Counted from the stretch's first letter, positions 1 to 5,995 are shown. The stretch: 7,015 nt of DNA from Acidobacteriota bacterium (GCA_024276295.1 JAJRXN010000492.1:1-7015), one strand, 5' to 3'. A program made the numbers and translations. Notes: generated by a model from the letters alone, not told the origin.

Positions 1-267
1 CGCGGGCGTGGATCCGGTCCTGCGGGCGCCGCGGGCCGGTGTCCCATTCGGAGGCGTACGTCCAGGGGGCCGCAAGCAGCCCCAGTCGCGCGATTCCGGG
101 GGGTCGATTTCGGAAAACATCCGCGGCTGGCCTTCGCCGGCGGCGTGCGCCGCGCGGTCGAGTTCGTCGATGGTCAGCGCATCCGGCGGGCCCTGCGTGG
201 ACTCCAGCGGTGCGATCGTGCAGGCGGAGACATGAGCGGCGCTTCCCCCAGGAATCGCCGTGATCAT
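1..267 (-). CDS. Possible N-terminal part of an unrecognised protein, running off the left edge
   Basis: This is a tentative call. On the minus strand the frame entering at the left edge has no stop from position 1 through the whole region below the NFACT gene. The first ATG in it is at 265-267 (MITAIPGG...), with a TTG at 334-336 as an alternative. About 89 codons are visible from the ATG. The middle part (DALTIDELDRAAHAAGEG, then RMFSEIDP) has a mixed composition and mostly G/C third positions, as expected for a real gene at this GC content. The last visible part is rich in Pro, Arg, Gly and Thr, like a linker. I see no Shine-Dalgarno sequence before either start and recognise no family. 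It lies downstream of the NFACT gene on the same strand. The open frame could also be chance in GC-rich DNA; the overlapping plus-strand frame at 8-235 looks less protein-like. Confidence 0.3.
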   Translation of the reverse strand, partial: MITAIPGGSAAHVSACTIAPLESTQGPPDALTIDELDRAAHAAGEGQPRMFSEIDPPESRDWGCLRPPGRTPPNGTPARGARRTGSTPA

Positions 268-410
268 GGCATGAGGACTCGTACGGATGTCACTGGAGTC
301 CTGCCAAAGATTCCGTGTCGCGTCCCGGATGCGCAATGGATCGGCAGGCCGGAGCAGCTCACCGCGCGCGTCGATCTGCTGCCCGGAATGCGCCGCCCAG
401 CAGCCGGCGG
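268..410. other. Intergenic stretch below the NFACT gene
   Basis: No convincing gene is seen here. Just past the NFACT stop, 392-397 and 406-411 form a 6-bp inverted repeat (GCCGCC/GGCGGC, 8-nt loop) that overlaps the stop codon. It has no T-tract, so it is at best a weak terminator. A 7-bp inverted repeat at 274-280 and 296-302 sits just upstream of the possible ATG at 267. No promoter is clear. Confidence 0.4.
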
Positions 411-1991
411 CTATCGTCGGCCCGGCGCCACGACCCTGACGGTCTTCGCCTTCTTCACGAGCACCGTTCCTGCCGGAGCGCCACGCGGCTTGCGCACGTG
501 GCGCCGGCGGGCGACGTGCACGTCGACGGCGATGCCCTCCGGAACGCTGGAGTGCGCCGCTGCGAGCCGGGCCGCGAACAGGACGTCATCGTCCGGCACC
601 TCGCGCTGGCCCCTGGTACGCAGGATCACGTGCGCTCCCGGTCGATCCTCGACGTGGAAGAACAGGTCGTCGGGACGTGCGACCCGAAACGTCAGCTCGT
701 CGTTCTGGCGTGCCGTGCGGCCGACGAGCACCTCGAAGCCTCCGGGGCTGCGAAACACGCGCGCCGGTCCGGCGGGTTCGGACCGGCGGTGGCGCGTGCC
801 GCGCGCCGGGTCCGCCTCGCGCTCGAGCCCGGCGGCGACGCCGAGACGGCGCAGCCGGCGTTCGAGATCCTCGAGCTGCCCCGGCGTCTCGGCGCCCGCG
901 AGTTCGCCCTCGATCGCCTCGAGCGCCGCCAGGCGCTCCGTCAGTTCCCCCGCCCGCGCCTCCCGCAGCGGGCCGGCGCGGGTCTCCTTGCGTGCCCGGG
1001 CGTAGAGCTGCGCGGCGCGCTCGGCCGCCGGCTGGCCGGCGCGTCCGGCGGGAATCACCAGTACGGTGCCGGGCGCGTACGGGTCGGACACGTGGAAGCG
1101 ACCATCGTTGCCGGACCGCACCTGTCCACCGGTGGCGAGCAGGGCGTCGGCCTGCCGGCGCAGCAGCTCCGGATCGGCCGCCGCCGCCTGCTCGCGTCGG
1201 AGTGCGTCGAGGGCCCGCGCCGCGCGGCGCCTTTCGGCACGCACGATCCGAACCGTCGCCTCGCGCGCCCCGGCGAGCAGCCACGCCGCCCGCGCCGCCT
1301 CGTACGACGCCGCCAGAGCTTCGTCCTCGTCGTCGCCTGGCGGTGGTCCATCGAGCCGCTCGGCGAGATCCTCGAGCAGGCCCGCGATCTCCGCCGCCGT
1401 CCCGGCGTACCGCAGCAGGCGCCGCACCGGAAGGCCCGAGACCCGCGCCGCCTGTTCGACGAACGCCGGGTCGTCCGCCGGAAGCACGCCCGCCGCCTGC
1501 CGCCATCGGCGTGCCAGCTCGCCGAGGTCCCGGGCGAACGCCTCGTCCGGCAGCGGTTCGCGCGCCTGCCCGGCCTGCGGCTCGGAAAGGTGCATCACGC
1601 CGCCTCCGACCCGCATCACCAGCCGGCCGCCCGCCTCGCTCGCGACCAGCGTCAGGCTGGCGTCACGTTCGAACCACAGGCGCAGCGCCAGCGGGGCGAG
1701 AGACAGGCCGGCCGCCTCGAGCCGCCGGCCCGGCAGCTCGCGCGCCGCCACGCCGGCCAGCGCCGGCCAGGCGCTCCTGCCACCACGCACCCGCCGCGGC
1801 ATGCGCCACGCCGGGACGGCCGCGCCGGGAGGCGGGAGCGTGTCGATCCGGAACCCGGCCTTCGCCTCCCCGGCCGTCTCGAAACGCAGGTGCAGGCCGG
1901 AACGCTCGACCGGCGCGACCGCCTCGACGCGACATCCGGCGAGGCGTTCGGCGACGATCCGGAACGCGGTCACGAGGGTCGGCAACGACAC
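411..1991 (-). CDS. NFACT-family protein (RqcH/FbpA/Rqc2-like), divergent
   Basis: A 526-residue protein, close to full length for the family (about 550-590). NFACT proteins bind large ribosomal subunits stalled with peptidyl-tRNA; in some bacteria RqcH adds alanine tails that mark the nascent chain for degradation. The strongest match is the C-terminal NFACT-R domain, about residues 408-522, with RQNDELTFRVARPDDLFFHV at 428-447, PGAHVILR after it, and a KKAKTVRV ending. Residues 1-130 fit a divergent NFACT-N domain. Residues 170-215 fit the helix-hairpin-helix part. Residues 225-270 and 330-385 are charged, Ala/Arg/Glu-rich helices fitting the coiled-coil arms, with the end of the N-domain fold (HVSDPYAPGTVLVIPAG) between them. 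The GTG start has GGAG at 1999-2002, 7 nt upstream, and gives the usual N-terminus. By alignment from memory, the Asp-Arg pair that binds tRNA in B. subtilis RqcH is replaced by Pro100-Leu101, so alanine tailing is uncertain. It lies downstream of carD on the same strand. Confidence 0.9.
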   Translation of the reverse strand: MSLPTLVTAFRIVAERLAGCRVEAVAPVERSGLHLRFETAGEAKAGFRIDTLPPPGAAVPAWRMPRRVRGGRSAWPALAGVAARELPGRRLEAAGLSLAPLALRLWFERDASLTLVASEAGGRLVMRVGGGVMHLSEPQAGQAREPLPDEAFARDLGELARRWRQAAGVLPADDPAFVEQAARVSGLPVRRLLRYAGTAAEIAGLLEDLAERLDGPPPGDDEDEALAASYEAARAAWLLAGAREATVRIVRAERRRAARALDALRREQAAAADPELLRRQADALLATGGQVRSGNDGRFHVSDPYAPGTVLVIPAGRAGQPAAERAAQLYARARKETRAGPLREARAGELTERLAALEAIEGELAGAETPGQLEDLERRLRRLGVAAGLEREADPARGTRHRRSEPAGPARVFRSPGGFEVLVGRTARQNDELTFRVARPDDLFFHVEDRPGAHVILRTRGQREVPDDDVLFAARLAAAHSSVPEGIAVDVHVARRRHVRKPRGAPAGTVLVKKAKTVRVVAPGRR

Positions 1992-1998
1992 GGCCGGT

Positions 1999-2002
1999 CT
2001 CC
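1999..2002 (-). promoter_or_regulatory. Ribosome binding site of the NFACT gene
   Basis: On the minus strand GGAG lies 7 nt before the GTG at 1989-1991. It supports that GTG as the start, because no ATG is available at the conserved N-terminus. Confidence 0.55.
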
Positions 2003-2029
2003 GGCTCCGACGATCGACGACGGACGAAA

Positions 2030-2062
2030 CGGGCGCCGCGCCCTTCCGGAACGCGGCGCCCG
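2030..2062 (-). terminator. Terminator-like hairpin after carD
   Basis: A perfect 11-bp inverted repeat: CGGGCGCCGCG at 2030-2040 and its reverse complement at 2052-2062, with an 11-nt loop that itself contains TTCCGGAA. It lies 75 nt past the carD stop and about 40 nt before the NFACT start. Read in the direction of carD, the stem is followed by TTTCGTCCGT, so there are only three consecutive T residues. It may be a weak intrinsic terminator, or a hairpin that shields the carD mRNA end. A separate promoter for the NFACT gene was not seen, so read-through is possible. Confidence 0.5.
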
Positions 2063-2136
2063 CGGATGACGGCAGACCGCCTGAGGGTCGCCGGGAGACC
2101 GTGCGGTGATCGTCGGCGCGATCGGCCTCCCGTGCG

Positions 2137-2637
2137 TCAGTTCTTCTGCGGCAGCACGGCCGACAGCGCCTCGTCGACCATCGCGACCACCTTCGGCGGC
2201 GGCTGCTTGCTGGCCTCGGAGATCTCGCTGATCACCAGCGTCCGCGCGCGGTCGAGCATCTTGCGCTCACGGTAGGAGAGCGTCTTGATCGCGTTGAGGT
2301 GCGTCAGGTTCCGGAGCACGTCGGCGACCTGTTCGATGTCGCCCGAACGCATCTTCTCCTGGTTTTCCTGGTAGCGGCCCTTCCAGTCGCTCGGCACCTC
2401 GACATCGGTCTCCTGCAGCTTCTCGAGCACCTTGCGGACCTTCGCCTTCGACACGACGCGACGCAGACCAACCGCCTTGCTGTTCTCGATCGGCACCATG
2501 ACGACGCTGTCGCTGTCGAGGATCTGAAGACTGATGAAGGTGTGATTCTGACCGCCGTAGTTGAGATCCCGGATCTCCTTGATGACTCCGACCCCGTGGT
2601 TGGGATAGACGACCTTGTCACCGACCTTGAACTTCAA
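2137..2637 (-). CDS. carD: CarD/CdnL-family RNA-polymerase-binding transcription regulator
   Basis: A 166-residue protein of typical length for the family. CarD binds the RNA polymerase beta subunit and the upstream edge of the promoter bubble. It stabilises open complexes, notably at rRNA promoters. The N-terminal RNA-polymerase interaction domain (about 1-60) starts with MKFKVGDKVVYPNHGVGVI, the family hallmark. The C-terminal helical DNA-binding part (about 62-164) contains SDWKGRYQENQEKMRSGD. Its Trp85 corresponds to the tryptophan that wedges into the bubble fork in studied CarD proteins. The start is TTG (2635-2637), chosen because a perfect AGGAGG lies 6 nt upstream and the resulting N-terminus is exactly that of CarD. 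It is divergent from the radical SAM gene and upstream of the NFACT gene. Identification is firm; which promoters it controls cannot be read here. Confidence 0.97.
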   Translation of the reverse strand: MKFKVGDKVVYPNHGVGVIKEIRDLNYGGQNHTFISLQILDSDSVVMVPIENSKAVGLRRVVSKAKVRKVLEKLQETDVEVPSDWKGRYQENQEKMRSGDIEQVADVLRNLTHLNAIKTLSYRERKMLDRARTLVISEISEASKQPPPKVVAMVDEALSAVLPQKN

Positions 2638-2643
2638 ACCGGG

Positions 2644-2649
2644 CCTCCT
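2644..2649 (-). promoter_or_regulatory. Strong ribosome binding site of carD (decides the TTG start)
   Basis: The plus strand reads CCTCCT, that is AGGAGG on the coding strand, 6 nt before the TTG. This full match to the anti-Shine-Dalgarno sequence offsets the weak start codon. Confidence 0.85.
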
Positions 2650-2745
2650 GATTCTGCACTCGAGGACGGATCGAGACCGGGACGTGACTCCTCACGCAAG
2701 GCGCCCCACCGCGCCGGGTTCCCGGTCCGACCCCTCAATAGCTTG

Positions 2746-2774
2746 ATAATAAACAACTTTCGCCTTCCCTGCAA
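2746..2774 (-). promoter_or_regulatory. Predicted sigma70-type promoter of carD
   Basis: On the minus strand a TTGCAG -35-like box (2769-2774) and a TATTAT -10 box (2746-2751, 5 of 6 match to TATAAT) are spaced by exactly 17 bp. They lie in the only clearly AT-rich patch of the window. Transcription would begin near 2739 and leave a leader of about 100 nt before the TTG. The -35 match is only 3 of 6. A weak -35 suits a housekeeping gene in a CarD-containing bacterium, but this is inference. Confidence 0.5.
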
Positions 2775-2827
2775 CCCTTTCTCGCAGTCGAGACCGTGAT
2801 CCGGATCGCGGCGGACGGTGTCGGACC

Positions 2828-4132
2828 GTGTCAGAATCCGAACCCGTGAGACGCCCTGCCCCGCCCGATCCGCTGCTGGTCGTCGCCGACGCGGACGGCC
2901 AACTCCGTGAAGTGCCGGGACTTTTCGCTCTCGGCCGTTCCGGCGGGACGGCTGTTCGCCCTGATCCGCGAGCTTGGGTACCGCTCCCTCAAGGTTCGCT
3001 TCTTTTTCACCTTCCCGGGCGGCGGCCGGTCGGACTCGACCCGGCCACGGGGCGGCCGACGGCTCTCGCCGAGTCAGGTGGCGAGCCGGTGACCGCGGCG
3101 GCAGCGTTCCTGCCGCCGGCCCACACGGCCCTGTTCCTCTCGGCCTGGGAACGCGTTCCGGGCTCCCCCGTCCTGCCGCTCTACTGCTACAGCGCCGTCG
3201 GCTGGCGCGAGGGGACGTTCGTCGTCCCGGCCCTGCGCGTCGATCCCGACGTGCGCCAGGACGTCGTGCTGTTCGACGAGCAGGAGATCGAACAGGGTGC
3301 CGAGCGGATGCTTGCGCGCTTTCCGGACAACCGGCTCGTCCGGCACCTGGTCGAGAACTGCGTGCGCTCCTACTGCTGTCCCGCCGCCCGAAACTTCGTG
3401 CTCGGGCGCTGGGAGGCGCCGCTGCCGACGAGTCCGGCCTGCAACGCCGACTGCGTCGGCTGTCTTTCGTACCAGCCGGGCGACGAGGTCCCGGTCACCC
3501 AGCCGAGACTGACCGTCCGTCCCGGAGCCGACGAGATCGCCGAGATGGCGGTCTGGCATCTCGACCACGCCCCGCGGCCGATCGTCTCGTTCGGCCAGGG
3601 CTGCGAGGGGGAGCCACTGCTGCGCGGCGACGTGCTCGAAGAGGCGATCCGGCTGATCCGCGCGCGGACCCGCCGCGGCACGATCAACCTCAACACCAAT
3701 GCATCGCGCCCCGACGTGGTGCACCGGCTGGTCGATGCGGGCCTCGACGCGATCCGCATTTCCGTCAATTCGTGCCGACCGGAGTTCTACGAACGCTACT
3801 ACCGGCCACGCGGCTACGCGTTCGACGACCTCGTCCGCTCGGGCCGCGCGGTGGCCGAGGCCGGCGGGACCGTGTCGCTCAACTACTTCATGTTCCCCGG
3901 CCTGACCGACACCGACGAGGAGTTCGAGGCCCTCGGCGCGATGATCGACGCGGCGGGCGTCGCCGTGATCCAGATGCGGAACCTCAATCTCGACCCCGAT
4001 CTCTACGTCGAGCAGCTCGGCCTGCCCTCCAGCCTGGCGCCGGGCTTCGGGATCGACCGCTGGATGAGACGGGTGCGCCGGGCGTTTCCCCGGGTCCGCT
4101 TCGGCTACTTCAATCCGGCACCGGAGGACTGA
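2828..4132 (+). CDS. Radical SAM protein of unknown function with a cysteine-containing N-terminal region
   Basis: A 434-residue protein. Radical SAM enzymes use a 4Fe-4S cluster to cleave S-adenosylmethionine and start radical chemistry. The cluster motif CxxxCxxC is at C205-C209-C212 (CNADCVGC). The SAM-binding GGEP-like motif is G258-C-E-G-E-P263. INLNTNAS and IRISVNS are barrel strands, followed by NYFMFPGLTDTDEEF near 352-366 and IQMRNLNLDPDLY. The motif comes unusually late, after a region of about 200 residues. That region has C120 (LYCYSAV) and C178, C183, C184 (ENCVRSYCC), which could bind an auxiliary cluster or may be structural. It resembles an uncharacterised single-domain radical SAM group I recall from proteobacteria of the former delta class, but I cannot name a substrate. 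The GTG start is the first possible in-frame start after the stop at 2750-2752; its Shine-Dalgarno is poor, and a second GTG lies at 2846. It is divergent from carD, and its stop is 10 bp from the convergent mntP stop. Confidence 0.9.
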   Translation: MSESEPVRRPAPPDPLLVVADADGQLREVPGLFALGRSGGTAVRPDPRAWVPLPQGSLLFHLPGRRPVGLDPATGRPTALAESGGEPVTAAAAFLPPAHTALFLSAWERVPGSPVLPLYCYSAVGWREGTFVVPALRVDPDVRQDVVLFDEQEIEQGAERMLARFPDNRLVRHLVENCVRSYCCPAARNFVLGRWEAPLPTSPACNADCVGCLSYQPGDEVPVTQPRLTVRPGADEIAEMAVWHLDHAPRPIVSFGQGCEGEPLLRGDVLEEAIRLIRARTRRGTINLNTNASRPDVVHRLVDAGLDAIRISVNSCRPEFYERYYRPRGYAFDDLVRSGRAVAEAGGTVSLNYFMFPGLTDTDEEFEALGAMIDAAGVAVIQMRNLNLDPDLYVEQLGLPSSLAPGFGIDRWMRRVRRAFPRVRFGYFNPAPED

Positions 4133-4142
4133 GCGGGGCGAC

Positions 4143-4724
4143 CTACGCGAACAGGTGAGCGGCGAGGATCCGCAGCCCGATCGCGATCAGCAGCGCTCCG
4201 CCGAAGGCCTCGGTCAGCCGTCCGAACCGCTCGCCGAACCGGCGTCCGAGCTGGAGACCGAGCAGCGAGAGCCCGCCGGTCACGACGCCGATCACGACCG
4301 CCGGCTGCCAGACGTCGATGCCGATCAGCGCGAGCGTCAGCCCGACGGCCAGGGCGTCGATGCTCGTCGCGACCGAAAGCGCGACGAGCGACCAGCCGCG
4401 GGACGGATCGCCCTCGCGTGACGGCTCCGCCTGCGGCCGGTCCTCGTCCGCATCGCGGAGGCTCTGCACGATCATCTTGCCGCCGATCGCTCCGAGCAGC
4501 GCCATCGCGATCCAATGGTCGAACGCCTGGATCAGCGGCGCGATCTCCCGGCCGAGCAGCCACCCGGTGATCGGCATCAGCGCCTGGAACAGTCCGAAGT
4601 GAAACGCGATGCGGAACGCCCCGCGCCGGCCGGCCACGCGCCGGCCCGCACCCGCGCCGACGGCCACGGCGAAGGCATCCATCGCCAGGCCGATCGCGAT
4701 CACGAGCATCTCGAGCGGACTCAC
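4143..4724 (-). CDS. mntP: MntP-type manganese efflux pump
   Basis: A 193-residue integral membrane protein, typical of the MntP (formerly YebN, DUF204) family of about 185-190 residues, which exports excess Mn2+ across the inner membrane. Two related halves each carry a conserved acidic motif: AIGLAMDAFAVAVG near the N-terminus and VATSIDALAVGL in the middle. HFGLFQALMPITGW and DHWIAMALLGAIGGKMI are further family signatures. A charged cytoplasmic loop (DADEDRPQAEPSREGDPSRG) joins the halves. I count about six membrane segments. The start is taken as GTG at 4722-4724 (MSPLEMLVIAIG...) because GGGAG lies 7 nt upstream and the N-terminus then matches the family. An ATG at 4758-4760 would add a 12-residue polar extension that is unlike the family and lies in the leader hairpin. 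It follows the DUF2231 gene on the same strand after 97 bp and converges with the radical SAM gene. Confidence 0.93.
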   Translation of the reverse strand: MSPLEMLVIAIGLAMDAFAVAVGAGAGRRVAGRRGAFRIAFHFGLFQALMPITGWLLGREIAPLIQAFDHWIAMALLGAIGGKMIVQSLRDADEDRPQAEPSREGDPSRGWSLVALSVATSIDALAVGLTLALIGIDVWQPAVVIGVVTGGLSLLGLQLGRRFGERFGRLTEAFGGALLIAIGLRILAAHLFA

Positions 4725-4731
4725 CGGCAGG

Positions 4732-4736
4732 CTCCC
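4732..4736 (-). promoter_or_regulatory. Ribosome binding site of mntP (decides the GTG start)
   Basis: GGGAG on the minus strand lies 7 nt before the GTG at 4722-4724. It is one base away from the outer stem of the leader fold (4738-4746), so folding could affect ribosome access. Confidence 0.6.
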
Positions 4737-4737
4737 A

Positions 4738-4818
4738 CGGGCAGGGTCCCGGCCCCGCATGCCGCGACCCGGAATGCGGGTCGCGGCACACGGTAGCGCG
4801 GATCGTCACCCCTGCCCG
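4738..4818 (-). promoter_or_regulatory. Structured mntP leader: nested inverted repeats
   Basis: Nearly the whole gap between the DUF2231 gene and mntP is self-complementary. An outer 9-bp stem pairs 4738-4746 (CGGGCAGGG on the plus strand) with 4810-4818. It encloses a perfect 12-bp hairpin, 4760-4771 (TGCCGCGACCCG) with 4777-4788, closed by a 5-nt loop. No T-tract follows on the minus strand. It may terminate or attenuate transcription from upstream, or be a control element of mntP. Manganese riboswitches of the yybP-ykoY class often precede mntP genes, but I do not see their conserved GGGGAGUA element, so that identity is not claimed. Confidence 0.5.
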
Positions 4819-4821
4819 GGG

Positions 4822-5943
4822 TCAGTGCCCGTGCGAGCCGTGGTCGTCGGATCCGTGGTCGTGCTCGCCGCCCTCCTCGTGTCCGGAGGCGCCGTGCTCG
4901 TGGCCGGCTTGCTCCCCACCGGCGTGCATTCCTGTCCGCTCGCCGGTGATCTCGACAGCCGAGAGCAGTTCGATCCGGCCCCGGCCCTCGGCGAGCAGGC
5001 CCACGCCGCCCGGCGGAAGCGCCGGCACGTGACCATGGACGACCATCTCGCCATCCACGAAGCCCTTGAGGTGCTGGCCGGCGGCCGTGACCCGAACGAG
5101 CGGAGCATCGCCGGCCGGAAGCGTCCCCTCGTCGAGGACCTTCCGGCGACCGTCGCGCACGTCGACGAGCCGGATCGTCCGCGTGGCGGTGTCGATCTCG
5201 AGCAGCCCGTGGCCCTGCGGTCCGAAATGATGCAGCAGCGCGACCTGCCCCTCGAATCCCGCAAGGCCGAGCTTCGCCTCGACGGCGACGTCGCCGGCCT
5301 CGTGCGGGCCGAGCAGGACGCTCCGCCCGTCGATGGCGAGCGCCACACCCACGCCGTCCGCGTCGACTTCGAGCGATGCGGTTCCCTGCTCGGGCACGAG
5401 CCGGAAGCTCGACCACCATCCCGCGTTCTCGCCGCCCGACTCGCCGGCGGCCGGCTCCGGCGTCTCGGCGATCGCCTGGCTGCGGACGCCGACGCCGTGG
5501 CCGTAGACCAGCGCGCCGCCGTGGTCGGCCGTCACGACAACCAGGCCGCACGCCGCGACCAGGCCGACGACCGTGCCGGCCCGCAGCCAGAGCGCCGCGG
5601 GCGCCCGCGCGAGCCACAGCGCGGCCAGCCGCACGACGGCGGCGATCCCGGCGACGACGAGCGTCCACCAGCCGAGGTCCGCGTGTTCCGCGAGCACGCT
5701 CTCGGCCTCGATGGGAATCACCCCCAGGCCGCCGGCGGCCTGCCGGCCGAGCTGCCAGGCGGCGCCGACGGCGAGCGCCGCGGCGATGGTCACCAGGCCC
5801 GCCACCGTGGACAGCGTCGAACCGTCGTGTGACTTCCGGCGCACGAGGGCGATCAGTTCGAACAGCAGCGCCAGCGGCAGCAGCACGATCGGAAAATGCA
5901 CGATGACCGGGTGCAGGTTGGGCAGTTCGGTCAGTCCCGTCAT
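4822..5943 (-). CDS. DUF2231 membrane protein with beta-rich domain and His-rich metal-binding tail
   Basis: A 373-residue protein in three parts. Residues 8-153 are a DUF2231 membrane domain with LHPVIVHFPIVLLPLALLFE at the start and GGALVYGHGVGV at the end. It has four predicted membrane segments (about 14-34, 44-64, 91-110, 119-137) and conserved His11, His16, His141 and His149. Residues 178-333 alternate short beta strands and look like a concanavalin/LamG-type or DUF1080-type sandwich (LLEIDTATRTIRLVDVRDG, LKGFVDGEMVVHGHV); this is judged from the pattern only. Residues 334-373 are a Gly/Glu/His tail with nine histidines, ending DHGSHGH, likely to bind Cu, Ni, Zn or Mn. DUF2231 has no firm function. 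The ATG at 5941-5943 is chosen because AAGGAG lies 5 nt upstream and the protein begins as DUF2231 should; a longer frame upstream adds only low-complexity residues. It lies between the DUF3347 gene and mntP. Confidence 0.85.
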   Translation of the reverse strand: MTGLTELPNLHPVIVHFPIVLLPLALLFELIALVRRKSHDGSTLSTVAGLVTIAAALAVGAAWQLGRQAAGGLGVIPIEAESVLAEHADLGWWTLVVAGIAAVVRLAALWLARAPAALWLRAGTVVGLVAACGLVVVTADHGGALVYGHGVGVRSQAIAETPEPAAGESGGENAGWWSSFRLVPEQGTASLEVDADGVGVALAIDGRSVLLGPHEAGDVAVEAKLGLAGFEGQVALLHHFGPQGHGLLEIDTATRTIRLVDVRDGRRKVLDEGTLPAGDAPLVRVTAAGQHLKGFVDGEMVVHGHVPALPPGGVGLLAEGRGRIELLSAVEITGERTGMHAGGEQAGHEHGASGHEEGGEHDHGSDDHGSHGH

Positions 5944-5948
5944 GAAGA

Positions 5949-5954
5949 CTCCTT
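5949..5954 (-). promoter_or_regulatory. Ribosome binding site of the DUF2231 gene
   Basis: AAGGAG on the minus strand lies 5 nt before the ATG at 5941-5943. It fixes the start there and not at the upstream in-frame codon near 6042. Confidence 0.8.
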
Positions 5955-5962
5955 CGGCGGTC

Positions 5963-5988
5963 GGCCTCCCCGGCGCACCGGGGAGGCC
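5963..5988 (-). terminator. Perfect GC-rich hairpin between the DUF3347 and DUF2231 genes
   Basis: An 11-bp perfect stem (GGCCTCCCCGG at 5963-5973 pairs with 5978-5988) with a 4-nt loop. It begins 8 nt past the DUF3347 stop and ends 8 nt before the Shine-Dalgarno sequence of the next gene. No T-tract follows. It is probably a partial terminator, or an mRNA-stabilising or processing hairpin that lets the two genes be expressed at different levels. Calling it a terminator is inference. Confidence 0.45.
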
Positions 5989-5995
5989 CCGCAGA

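Noticed and set aside
8..235. Plus-strand open frame at the left end
   Set aside because: Ser/Gly/Ala-rich translation typical of antisense reading; the minus-strand frame over the same bases looks more protein-like.
586..1506. Minus-strand open frame overlapping the NFACT gene in another frame
   Set aside because: It is Gly/Arg-rich low-complexity sequence out of frame with a well-supported gene.
315..2069. Very long plus-strand open frame (584 codons) antisense to the NFACT gene
   Set aside because: The translation is an Arg/Ala/Pro-rich shadow with no recognisable motif, while the minus strand encodes a clear NFACT protein. Long antisense frames are expected at this GC content.
2299..2799. 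Plus-strand open frame of 166 codons antisense to carD
   Set aside because: It mirrors carD almost exactly and has no domain signature; CarD itself is unmistakable.
2974..4158. Second plus-strand open frame overlapping the radical SAM gene
   Set aside because: Arg/Pro/Gly-rich translation without the Cys motif; it is a frame-shifted shadow of the real gene.
4725..4821. yybP-ykoY manganese riboswitch before mntP
   Set aside because: The location fits, but I do not see the near-invariant GGGGAGUA and partner sequences; only the folding potential is reported.
4822..4935. Short GTGGTCGT-like repeats as a possible tandem repeat array
   Set aside because: They are the codons of the His/Gly/Asp-rich tail of the DUF2231 protein, not a separate repeat element. 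No CRISPR-like spacing is present anywhere in the window.
4609..5832. Plus-strand open frame of 407 codons antisense to the DUF2231 gene
   Set aside because: No signal, no domain and shadow composition; the minus strand shows conserved DUF2231 motifs and a good ribosome binding site.
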